Assembly (NCBI GenBank): GCA_041640715.1
Contig: JBEPZU010000010.1
Location: forward strand, 1-41,546
DNA: 41,546 bases
Direction: 5' to 3'
From: DSFO01 sp041640715
Lineage (GTDB): Archaea > Thermoproteota > Thermoprotei > Gearchaeales > Gearchaeaceae
This document shows positions 34,922 to 41,546 of the stretch, piece by piece; within the stretch, counting starts at the first letter, position 1; each line of letters begins with the position of its first letter. The notes under the pieces are model-generated. The model was given only the letters and a program-made list of their open reading frames with translations. It was not told the DNA's origin and did no database searches. The position numbers and the translations under genes were made by a program.

Positions 34922-35662
34922 TTAATCTTCTTCAACCACTCTGTTTATTAAAGAACCAATCTTCTCTATGGTTATTTCTATGACATCACCTGGCTTGATC
35001 GGCGATATTCCTTTGGGCGTTCCCATGAGAATTAAGTCCCCAGGATATAAAGTCATGAATTCGCTGAGATAAGAGATCACCTTAGGTACAGGATGGATCA
35101 TCAAGGAAGTATTGCTCCTTTGTTTTATCTCTCCATTCACCTTAGTAATTATATTCAAATTCAATTCTTCTTCTAGCTCTTCCTTGGTTACTATATAAGG
35201 CCCTACAGGACAAAATGTATCAAAACCCTTAGCTTTTACAGGAGGCCTGAAAACGTTTGTTACGAAATCTCTCGCCGTGACGTCGTTAGCTATGGTATAG
35301 CCTAACACGTAATCTAGCGCATTTCTTTCACTTACCTTTCTGCATTTAGAACCTATAACCACAGCCAGTTCTCCTTCATAATGGACGAACTTAGCTCCTT
35401 TGGGATATATTATGTCATCGAGATGTCCTATCAAAGAGCTCGTGGGCTTGAGGAATATTATAGGTTCTTCGCCTACGCTTAGGTTCATTTCTTCTGCATG
35501 ATCCCTGTAGTTAAGAGCTAAAGCTATTATTTTAGTGGGTTTGCAAGGAGGTAACCACTTCAAATCTTTGATCTCTAATTTACCTTTTTCTGTGATCAAG
35601 TAATCTCCTTCGATATGACCTTCGTATACTTCATTGCCTAAACTAAGTCTAGCTATCTTCAT
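34922..35662 (-). CDS. hpaG: Fumarylacetoacetate hydrolase-family enzyme (HpaG-like isomerase/decarboxylase)
   Basis: This 246-residue enzyme is one FAH domain. The Mg-binding acidic residues are visible in HYEGELAVVIGSKCR (two Glu) and TIANDVTARDF (Asp), together with FLKPTSSLIGH and LMGTPKGISPIKPGD, a loop typical of FAH isomerases and hydrolases. In the 4-hydroxyphenylacetate pathway, HpaG performs decarboxylation of 5-oxo-pent-3-ene-1,2,5-tricarboxylate and isomerisation of the product. Context supports that role, although FAH family members cannot be distinguished by sequence alone. Its start overlaps the upstream lyase stop by four bases. Confidence 0.82.
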   Translation of the reverse strand: MKIARLSLGNEVYEGHIEGDYLITEKGKLEIKDLKWLPPCKPTKIIALALNYRDHAEEMNLSVGEEPIIFLKPTSSLIGHLDDIIYPKGAKFVHYEGELAVVIGSKCRKVSERNALDYVLGYTIANDVTARDFVTNVFRPPVKAKGFDTFCPVGPYIVTKEELEEELNLNIITKVNGEIKQRSNTSLMIHPVPKVISYLSEFMTLYPGDLILMGTPKGISPIKPGDVIEITIEKIGSLINRVVEED

Positions 35663-36543
35663 ATTTCGAAATACAATTTAAGTACCTCCTTAAGCTTAAC
35701 CTTTTTATCTTCAGAAAGTTCTCTTAAAGGAAGTCTGAAATAAGGCTTAATCATTCCTAACATTCCCATTGCTGTCTTCAAAGGAATTGGGTTCGTATCT
35801 ATGAATAAGACTTCATTTATAGGCAATAATTTGTAATGCAATTTCCTAGCTTCATCGAATTTCCCTTCTTTGACTAAATTGTAGAGCATCGCGAGTTCTT
35901 TTGGTAGTATGTTCGCCGTTGCGCTGAAATATCCAGCTCCACCTATTGCCAATAAAGGATAACAAAGCGTCTCTATTCCTGAATAGACTAAGAAATCTTC
36001 ACCGCATTCTGATATATCTTTGCTCATTTGCTCGAAGTTATAGTTTGCTTCTTTGATACCTATTATGTTCTTGCAATCCTCTCTCAATCTTTTAAGAGTT
36101 TTAGGTTCTATGTTTGATCCCGTCCTAGCCGGTATGTTGTAAATTATTATCGGTAAAGATGTATTTTCAGATACTTTTTTAAAGAACTCATAGATACCTT
36201 CTTGGTTAGGTCTTGAATAATAAGGTACCGTTATCAATAAAGCATCGCAACCTATTTTCTCAGCCTTTTTGGTCAACTCTAAAGTTTCAGATAAGCTTGA
36301 GGATCCTGTACTCGCAACTACTGGGACTCTACCAGCTACTTCTTCTACTGCTACTTTGAAGAGGGTTTCTTTTTCCTCAATGCTGAGTAAGGTCATTTCA
36401 CCAGTACTTCCTGCTATAGATATCCCATGACTTCCGCTTTCTATTTGCCAGTTTATCAGCTTCCTAAAACTCTTCAAATCTAATCCTCCATTCTCATCAT
36501 AAGGAGTAATTAAAGGTACTATAGAACCTTTCAATCTTTCCAT
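35659..36543 (-). CDS. DapA/NAL-family class I aldolase in the aromatic pathway
   Basis: This 294-residue DHDPS/N-acetylneuraminate lyase-type TIM barrel has the Schiff-base Lys in IGIKEANYN, the Tyr in IIYNIPARTGSN, and the substrate loop GSTGEMTLLS (GTTGE-like). True DapA is possible. However, the gene is first in the hpaG-hpaC operon, no other lysine-biosynthesis gene is present, and the classical class II aldolase HpaI is not found. I infer that it may replace HpaI, cleaving 2,4-dihydroxyhept-2-ene-1,7-dioate-like acids, or act on a keto-deoxy acid. DapA-like genes in hpa-type clusters of other organisms are a recollection, not a check. Confidence 0.8.
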   Translation of the reverse strand: MERLKGSIVPLITPYDENGGLDLKSFRKLINWQIESGSHGISIAGSTGEMTLLSIEEKETLFKVAVEEVAGRVPVVASTGSSSLSETLELTKKAEKIGCDALLITVPYYSRPNQEGIYEFFKKVSENTSLPIIIYNIPARTGSNIEPKTLKRLREDCKNIIGIKEANYNFEQMSKDISECGEDFLVYSGIETLCYPLLAIGGAGYFSATANILPKELAMLYNLVKEGKFDEARKLHYKLLPINEVLFIDTNPIPLKTAMGMLGMIKPYFRLPLRELSEDKKVKLKEVLKLYFEI

Positions 36544-36568
36544 AGTATTTAAAAAGTTGTTCTAAATG

Positions 36569-36580
36569 AAAAATATAAAC
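36569..36580. promoter_or_regulatory. AT element between dapA-like gene and M20 gene
   Basis: AAAAATATAAAC (36569-36580) is the best TATA candidate in the 57-bp start-to-start interval. Its centre is about 26 bp before the M20 ATG (36600) and 31 bp before the dapA-like ATG (36543). ATGAAA (36566-36571) and TTTCAT (36586-36591) form an inverted repeat over its right-hand flank that could be an operator. Confidence 0.38.
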
Positions 36581-36599
36581 ATTACTTTCATAAATATGT

Positions 36600-37775
36600 A
36601 TGCATAAAGAATTGATAGAACTTACTTCTAAATTGATCGCCATTCCTTCGATAAATCCTCCTAGGGAAGAAGGCAATATGAATAAAATAGCGAGCTTCAT
36701 TAGAGATTGGTTCGATGAAAACGGAATAAGAGCTAAGATTAAGGAATACGAGAAGGATTGGCCAGTAGTGATAGCTGAAGTAGGAAAAGGCGATAAGACA
36801 ATTTTGTTGAACGGACATTTCGACGTTGTTCCTGAAGGACAGGAATCTTTTTGGAAATATCCTCCCTTTGGAGGCAAAATAGAAGGAAATAAGATCTATG
36901 GAAGAGGAGCTACGGATATGAAGGCAGGAGTAGCTTTAGCCATGGTTTTGACCAAAGAGCTTGCAGATAAACTAAACTTTAGGTTGGTGTTCACTGCAGT
37001 TTCAGATGAAGAAACAGGAGGATTTAAATGTTCTAAGAACTTATCAGAAGAGATCAAGGCAGATTTGGCGATAATCACAGAGCCTTCAGGATATAGTAAT
37101 ATAGTTATAGGCGAAAAAGGACTACTTCAAACTAGGTTGATAACGAGAGGAAAAATAGCCCATGGAAGCGTACCTTCACTAGGAATAAATGCCATTCAAC
37201 TCATGATCGAAGACTTGATGAATTTATCTAATATATCCTCGTTTGAAGTGCCTATTCCGGATGAATTAAAAAAAGTAATCGTCGAATCTAAGCAAATATT
37301 AAAGGAAAAATTGGGAAAGGAAATACCAGAGCTTGATAGGATATCCTTCAATATAGGTTTGATAAAAGGAGGAGTAAAGGTCAACGTAGTTCCAGATTAT
37401 TGCGAAGCAGAAGTAGACATGAGAATACCTCCTGGAATAAGCTATGAAGAAGCCTTCGAAAAAGTAAAAGGACTGATAACCCATGCCTCTGCTATTTTAA
37501 TACAATTTTCCAATCCTAATTATTCGAGTCCCTCTAACGTTTATGTAGCTAAGCTTAAGGAAACTATAGAGAAGACTTTGAACATAGAGGCTCATTTCTC
37601 AATCCTAACAGGTGCTACAGATGGAAGGTACTTTAGATTAAAGGATATTCCTACTGTAATATATGGTCCAGGAGACCCTAGCTTAGCTCATACCTATGAT
37701 GAATATGTGTCTATAGAGGATATTCAAAATTGTTATACGGTTTTGAAAAATTACTTGCTTTCTTTAAATCAGTAG
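36600..37775 (+). CDS. M20-family metallohydrolase (ArgE/DapE/ACY1 type)
   Basis: This 391-residue zinc amidohydrolase/peptidase has metal ligands in GHFDVVPEG (His), GRGATDMKAG (Asp), SDEETGG (Glu pair, catalytic base) and TEPSG (Glu); the last His lies in SLAHTYDEYVSI. The dimerisation domain is intact around residues 185-290. The broad family covers succinyl-diaminopimelate desuccinylase, acetylornithine deacetylase, and aminoacylases. Being divergent from the aromatic-degradation operon, it may release acids from N-acyl or peptide conjugates, which is speculative. Confidence 0.88.
   Translation: MHKELIELTSKLIAIPSINPPREEGNMNKIASFIRDWFDENGIRAKIKEYEKDWPVVIAEVGKGDKTILLNGHFDVVPEGQESFWKYPPFGGKIEGNKIYGRGATDMKAGVALAMVLTKELADKLNFRLVFTAVSDEETGGFKCSKNLSEEIKADLAIITEPSGYSNIVIGEKGLLQTRLITRGKIAHGSVPSLGINAIQLMIEDLMNLSNISSFEVPIPDELKKVIVESKQILKEKLGKEIPELDRISFNIGLIKGGVKVNVVPDYCEAEVDMRIPPGISYEEAFEKVKGLITHASAILIQFSNPNYSSPSNVYVAKLKETIEKTLNIEAHFSILTGATDGRYFRLKDIPTVIYGPGDPSLAHTYDEYVSIEDIQNCYTVLKNYLLSLNQ
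37762..37770 (+). promoter_or_regulatory. TATA box of gatE
   Basis: CTTTAAATC ends within the last codons of the M20 gene and is centred about 27 bp before the gatE ATG at 37793, suggesting a separate leaderless transcript. Confidence 0.4.
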
Positions 37776-37792
37776 AATTTTATTTTTGATTT

Positions 37793-39670
37793 ATGAAGAT
37801 GGATTATCGCGCTATAGGTTTAAAGGTAGGTTTGGAAATTCATCAGCAGCTTGAGACTGAGAAAAAGCTATTCTGTTCATGTAAAAACACCTTAGAAGAA
37901 GAAGTTATAGGAGAATTCATGAAGAAGCTTAGACCTACGAAAAGCGAATTGGGAATGTATGATCCTGCAGCTTTGATGGAGTTCTCTCGGGATAGGACTT
38001 ATATATACCAAATAGTCCCCAATGCGAGTTGTTTAGTTGAGATGGATGAAGAACCTCCACATCCTATAAACAGAGAAGCCGTTGAGATAGCGATAGCTTG
38101 TGCTTTGCTTCTAAACAGTAGGATTGTAGACGAAGTTCACGTAATGCGCAAAGAAGTAATCGACGGAAGTAATACGAGCGGTTTCCAGAGGACTGCTATA
38201 ATATCTATTGGCGGATACATAATGGATGGCGAAGAAAAGATAGGGATACAAACTATAACTTTAGAAGAAGATTCTTGCAGGAAAATCAAGGAAGATTCTA
38301 GGACAGTCGTATACAGGCTAGATAGACAAGGAATACCTTTAATAGAAATAGCTACTGAGCCTGTGATAAGGGATCCTGAGCAAGCTAGAAGGGTCGCTTA
38401 TAAAATAGGTACGCTCATTTACAGCACAGGTAAGGCTAGAAGGGCTTTAGGTACGATAAGACAAGATATAAATCTCTCCATAGAAAATGGGGCTAAGACT
38501 GAGATAAAAGGAATCCAAGAGCTTAGTATGATACCTAAAGTCATAGAATATGAAGTTCAGAGACAATTGAGATTGCTAGAGCTAAGGGAAATATTAAGAT
38601 CAAAGGTTCCTAGGCCTGAGAAGAAATATTTCATAGTGAATGAAATATTTGCTAATACAAGCAGCAAGCTTATAAGAAGATATCTTAACGAGTCTATAAT
38701 TTTAGTGCCTTTGAAGAAGATGAAAGGCTTATTAGGCTTTGAATTGCAGCCGAATAGGAGATTTGCCTCTGAACTAGCTGATTATGTAAGGGTATGGACT
38801 AAGCTTGAAGGTTTGTTGCATAGCGATGAGTTGCCAGGATATGGGATAAGTGAAGCTGAAGTTAAGGCTTTGTACAAGAATCTCAATCCTGATGAAGATG
38901 CATTTATAATATTGATGGGAAGTCTTGATGAATGTCTAAAAGCTCTAGAAGTTGTGATAGATAGGATAAACTTAGCTTTTGAAAGAGTACCTGAAGAAAC
39001 GAGAAACGCAATGCCAGATGGTACTACGAGATTTGCTAGAACTAGACCTGGCTCTGCGAGGATGTATGTAGAAACAGACATCCCTCCATTCGTAATAGAA
39101 GAGGGATTGATAGAAAAAGTGAAATCAAACCTACCACGGACTATAGAGGATAGAATTCAATTACTTCAGAAAAAATACAATTTAAGTGCACAGTTGGCTA
39201 AAGAGCTAGTAGACGGCCAAATGGAAGGATTATTCGAAGAGATAGTAAGCATTGGAATAAAGCCTACCATTGTAGCTTCAACCTTGACCCAGACAGTCAA
39301 GTATCTTAGGAGAAGCGGAGTAGAAGTAGATAAACTTACGAAGAAACATATAATGGAAATATTCTTGGCTTTGAAAGAATCCAAAATAGCTAAAGAAGCT
39401 GTGGAGACTATAATCTCTGAATGGGCTAAGGATCCTTCGCTGAAGTTGGATTCATTGATAGATAAGCTAGGTCTTAGACTGCTTTCTAAAGAAGAAGCAG
39501 AGAAAATAATAGACGCATTGATAAATGAGAACATTGAAAATATAAAAACAAACAAGGATAAGGCCTTCGATTTATTAATGAAAATAGCCATGAGTCGTCT
39601 AAGGGGTAAGGTAGATTCTTCTTTGGTAGTTGAAATAATAAAAACTAAGATGAGAAGCATTATAGAATAA
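37793..39670 (+). CDS. gatE: Glu-tRNA(Gln) amidotransferase subunit E
   Basis: GatE is an archaea-specific protein that, with the asparaginase-like GatD, converts Glu-tRNA(Gln) to Gln-tRNA(Gln). The 625-residue length fits. The GatB/E kinase-like core starts GLKVGLEIHQQLETEKKLFCSCKN and continues with DGSNTSGFQRTAIISIGG, the Mg/ATP segment LEEDSCRKI and RLDRQGIPLIEIATEPV. The GAD insertion covers residues about 270-400, with the AMPDGTTRFARTRPGSARMY strand following. The helical and YqeY-like C-terminus (about 440-625) binds the tRNA elbow. No gatD is in the window. This is a reliable archaeal marker. Confidence 0.95.
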   Translation: MKMDYRAIGLKVGLEIHQQLETEKKLFCSCKNTLEEEVIGEFMKKLRPTKSELGMYDPAALMEFSRDRTYIYQIVPNASCLVEMDEEPPHPINREAVEIAIACALLLNSRIVDEVHVMRKEVIDGSNTSGFQRTAIISIGGYIMDGEEKIGIQTITLEEDSCRKIKEDSRTVVYRLDRQGIPLIEIATEPVIRDPEQARRVAYKIGTLIYSTGKARRALGTIRQDINLSIENGAKTEIKGIQELSMIPKVIEYEVQRQLRLLELREILRSKVPRPEKKYFIVNEIFANTSSKLIRRYLNESIILVPLKKMKGLLGFELQPNRRFASELADYVRVWTKLEGLLHSDELPGYGISEAEVKALYKNLNPDEDAFIILMGSLDECLKALEVVIDRINLAFERVPEETRNAMPDGTTRFARTRPGSARMYVETDIPPFVIEEGLIEKVKSNLPRTIEDRIQLLQKKYNLSAQLAKELVDGQMEGLFEEIVSIGIKPTIVASTLTQTVKYLRRSGVEVDKLTKKHIMEIFLALKESKIAKEAVETIISEWAKDPSLKLDSLIDKLGLRLLSKEEAEKIIDALINENIENIKTNKDKAFDLLMKIAMSRLRGKVDSSLVVEIIKTKMRSIIE

Positions 39671-39784
39671 ACTGTTAACTTCATTCCCGAATAAGAGCTT
39701 TGCAATTCTTTCTATCTTTGAGTCTTAATGAATTATAGATCAAAGCAAAGGGATTTCAATCTGTTACATTCAAGAATTTTTCTG

Positions 39785-39810
39785 ATCGAACAACTTCTTG
39801 GAAGTTCGAT
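39785..39810. other. Hairpin in the gatE-downstream intergenic region
   Basis: ATCGAA (39785-39790) pairs with TTCGAT (39805-39810), and CTTC (39794-39797) pairs with GAAG (39801-39804), with a CAA bulge and a TTG loop. This gives a 10-bp stem in a 233-bp AT-rich spacer. It might be part of a terminator, a small RNA, or an RNA element near the divergent downstream promoter. No product is known. Confidence 0.3.
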
Positions 39811-39873
39811 AAAATCGCATTCTTCTTACAAAATTATACAAAAATATATAAAAATATATAATTTTTTAAAAAA

Positions 39874-39883
39874 TTTTATATAA
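39874..39883 (+). promoter_or_regulatory. TATA box of secreted His-rich protein gene
   Basis: TTTTATATAA is centred about 26 bp before the ATG at 39904. It closes a run of roughly 50 bases that is almost pure A/T and includes two tandem AAAAATATAT units (about 39839-39861). Confidence 0.5.
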
Positions 39884-39903
39884 TTGATCTAGTTATTAAC
39901 CTT

Positions 39904-40473
39904 ATGCTCAAAGCGAAGTTGATAACTTTGCTTTTAACAATATTGATCTTTACAATCGCTTATGTAAGTGCGGAAAATCAAGCAATATTCCAGCAAAGCA
40001 TAGGAGGCGGGATAACCGTTGCAGTTAAGTTATATCCCTATAAACCACCTGAGCTTCCTTCAGATTTGAATTTGACCATTTCTGTGCTTTTCTATAACGG
40101 TACATATGAAGAAAGTAAGCCTAAATTGGAACACGTGACTTTCAGTATTTGGATTAAGGACGATAAAAATAGCTTAATTAAAGAATTCCGATCAATCCAC
40201 TCACATGAAGGAAACTTCACTTTTGCCTTTAAATTCCCTTCAAAAGGTAAGTATATCCTCGAAGTTCAATTAGAAAGGATAGGTATGCACGGCATGGGTG
40301 AAGAACATCACGCAACGCCAAGCTTCTCAAAAGCAAGCTTTGAATTGTTCATAGGAATGTCTCCTACATCTGGCATAGATATAACTGCTTGGATCGTGCT
40401 ACCGTTAATTATAATAGCAATAGTAGGAGTATTTCTGTTACTCCGTAAACGAAGAACCAAAGCGCCTTCTTAG
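39904..40473 (+). CDS. Exported, membrane-anchored protein with His/Met-rich segment
   Basis: This 189-residue protein has an N-terminal signal peptide (residues 1-22, cleavage plausible after YVSA), a single beta-sandwich-like domain (residues 30-150) and a C-terminal membrane span (about 158-180) with a basic tail. The GMHGMGEEHHATPSF stretch and HSHEGNF are rich in His and Met, as in some copper-binding YtkA/CopC-like Ig domains. Metal binding is a guess from composition. The 3' end overlaps the convergent ammonia-lyase gene by 36 bp. It has its own leaderless promoter. Confidence 0.6.
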   Translation: MLKAKLITLLLTILIFTIAYVSAENQAIFQQSIGGGITVAVKLYPYKPPELPSDLNLTISVLFYNGTYEESKPKLEHVTFSIWIKDDKNSLIKEFRSIHSHEGNFTFAFKFPSKGKYILEVQLERIGMHGMGEEHHATPSFSKASFELFIGMSPTSGIDITAWIVLPLIIIAIVGVFLLLRKRRTKAPS

Positions 40474-41546
40474 TTCCTCAGATATATCTATCAAGGAAAT
40501 CTTGATTTTTTTAATTTTTTCCTTTAGCTCTTCCTCGTTTTCAATTTTATTCTTTAATAATTCGTAGAGGAATTTAAGCTTCCCTCCTTTTTCTTCGTAA
40601 TTCAAGAATTTAGAAGCTTCATAGCAACATAATAATTCTAATGCGAGTATTTCTTTAAAGTATGAAAGTGATCTTCTTAACAAATTCACGGCATTACCAG
40701 CCATGCTAACGAAATCTTCTTGATCAGCGCTAGTAGGTATTGATGAGGCAGATGAAGGTGTAGCTAGAATTCTAAGCTCGTTTACATAGTAGGCCGCTAA
40801 ATATTGGAGCATCATCAAACCTGAACTATTCTCCCTTGCTAAAAAAGCAGGCAATCCTTTGTTCAATGCAGGATTCAATATTCTATTTATCCTCCTTTCC
40901 ATCATGCTAGCTAAAGATGAGATAGCAATTCTAAGAAGATCAGCAAAAAAAGCCAAGATTTGTGCATGGAAATTCCCAGCGTAGATTATCTCTCTTTTCT
41001 CTAGTACCACTACAGGATTTCCGCTAAAAGAATTCATTTCCCTTATTAAAACGTAACTTGCTAAATCTATTATATGTCTTACAGAACCGTAGACTTGGGG
41101 TATGCATCTTAAGCTATAAGCTTCTTGCATTTCTTGGGAAGTATTCACCAACTTGCTGCCTTCCAATAGATTTAGAATATAATTCCCCACTATTATTTGA
41201 TCTACGTGCTTTTTGACGTTAAGGGCGTGAATTTCTAGATGGGAAGTAGAGCTCCTAAGTACTTCCATAGAAAAAGCAGCACTAGCACAGGCCAAATCGA
41301 ACAGTCGAGTTAATTCTTCTATGCTTAATGCAAGGGATGCACAACTATGCGCAGTTGAATTTATCAAAGCTATCGCATCACCTTGTTCTAGATCTACTTC
41401 TCCCAATACTTCTTTAGCGCTAACGATTCTACCTTGATATTCTACTTCACCTTCAAGTAAGGAATAAACCAAATTGGCCAAAGGTATTAAATCTCCGCTT
41501 GCTCCTAAGCTTCCTTCTTTCGAAAATATAGGATATATATCCTTAT
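40438..41546 (-). CDS. MIO-type ammonia-lyase (histidine/aromatic amino acid lyase), truncated at window edge
   Basis: This open frame runs from the right edge to 40438 (about 369 codons) and continues beyond the window. Starting it at the internal TTG at 41481 would be wrong, because the upstream codons encode KEGSLGASGDLIPLANL, with the Ala-Ser-Gly triad (41494-41502) that cyclises into the MIO cofactor. Further family marks are AIALINSTAHSCASLAL, EAYSLRCIPQVYG, AGNFHAQILAFFADL, GLPAFLARENSSG and SIPTSADQEDFVSMAGNAV. The family removes ammonia from histidine (HutH), phenylalanine or tyrosine. No hutU, hutI or hutG is visible, so the substrate is unsettled. Roughly the N-terminal third is missing. 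Confidence 0.9.
   Translation of the reverse strand, partial: KDIYPIFSKEGSLGASGDLIPLANLVYSLLEGEVEYQGRIVSAKEVLGEVDLEQGDAIALINSTAHSCASLALSIEELTRLFDLACASAAFSMEVLRSSTSHLEIHALNVKKHVDQIIVGNYILNLLEGSKLVNTSQEMQEAYSLRCIPQVYGSVRHIIDLASYVLIREMNSFSGNPVVVLEKREIIYAGNFHAQILAFFADLLRIAISSLASMMERRINRILNPALNKGLPAFLARENSSGLMMLQYLAAYYVNELRILATPSSASSIPTSADQEDFVSMAGNAVNLLRRSLSYFKEILALELLCCYEASKFLNYEEKGGKLKFLYELLKNKIENEEELKEKIKKIKISLIDISEELRRRFGSSFTE

Noticed and set aside
39725..39785. C/D box small RNA after gatE
   Set aside because: A CTGA is present at 39782-39785, but there is no convincing RTGATGA partner at the right distance.
41479..41481. TTG at 41481 as the start of the ammonia-lyase gene
   Set aside because: The frame stays open to the window edge and upstream codons encode the conserved MIO motif, so the gene is truncated by the window, not short.
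1..41546. Insertion sequences, prophage, CRISPR array or integrase genes
   Set aside because: No transposase-like protein, direct-repeat array or attachment-site duplication was recognised on reading both strands.

Overview
This 41.5 kb window is archaeal chromosome, most likely from a thermophilic member of the Thermoproteota (TACK group). The archaeal markers are GatE (archaea-specific glutamyl-tRNA(Gln) amidotransferase subunit), the SPOUT methylase Trm56, an ER-type Ser/His signal peptidase, a primase-superfamily polymerase, and many promoters with a TATA box about 24-29 bp before the start codon, which implies leaderless mRNAs. Base composition is low GC (roughly mid-30s percent by eye). 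TTG and GTG starts are common. No rRNA, tRNA, insertion sequence, phage gene or CRISPR array was seen, and no stretch longer than 300 bp lacks a gene. Genus cannot be fixed from the sequence alone.

Layout. 1-2352: end of an ABC-2 ATPase, its two permeases and a membrane protein. 2356-8320: aconitase, an MFS transporter (minus), purE and a YtcJ-like amidohydrolase. 8314-9815 (minus): a small secreted beta-rich protein followed by a signal peptidase, a pairing reminiscent of TasA/SipW and archaeal bundling pili. 10006-11838: zinc alcohol dehydrogenase and PAP2 phosphatase. 11853-13575 (minus): Nramp Mn/Fe transporter with a DtxR/MntR-type regulator and a possible operator. 13778-14299: Trm56. 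14421-18653: a tightly overlapping four-gene operon with a RavA-like MoxR ATPase, a ViaA-like VWA protein, an orphan, and a DUF72 protein carrying a SWIM-like zinc finger. This is the least conventional locus in the window. 18648-24186: membrane proteins, MarC, an ABC-2 exporter with a large extracytoplasmic domain, and a membrane-anchored winged-helix regulator with a PepSY-like secreted partner.

24338-29281: a complete branched-chain-type amino acid ABC importer split into two divergent arms (livMH minus; livKGF plus). 29267-30412: a PriS/LigD-like archaeo-eukaryotic primase-superfamily protein. 30464-36543: a 4-hydroxyphenylacetate meta-cleavage island made of two convergent operons (dehydrogenase, monooxygenase and ring-cleavage dioxygenase on plus; DapA-type lyase, FAH hydrolase/isomerase and flavin reductase on minus). 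36600-37775: M20 amidohydrolase. 37793-39670: gatE. 39904-40473: secreted His-rich protein. The right edge holds a truncated MIO-type histidine/aromatic ammonia-lyase. Together, the importer, ammonia-lyase, amidohydrolases, Hpa island and aconitase suggest a heterotroph that can use amino acids and aromatic acids.

A recurrent architectural feature is that four head-to-head gene pairs have start codons only 52-57 bp apart with a single, nearly symmetric AT-rich TATA-like element near the midpoint. This is the geometry expected if one box directs two leaderless transcripts in opposite directions.
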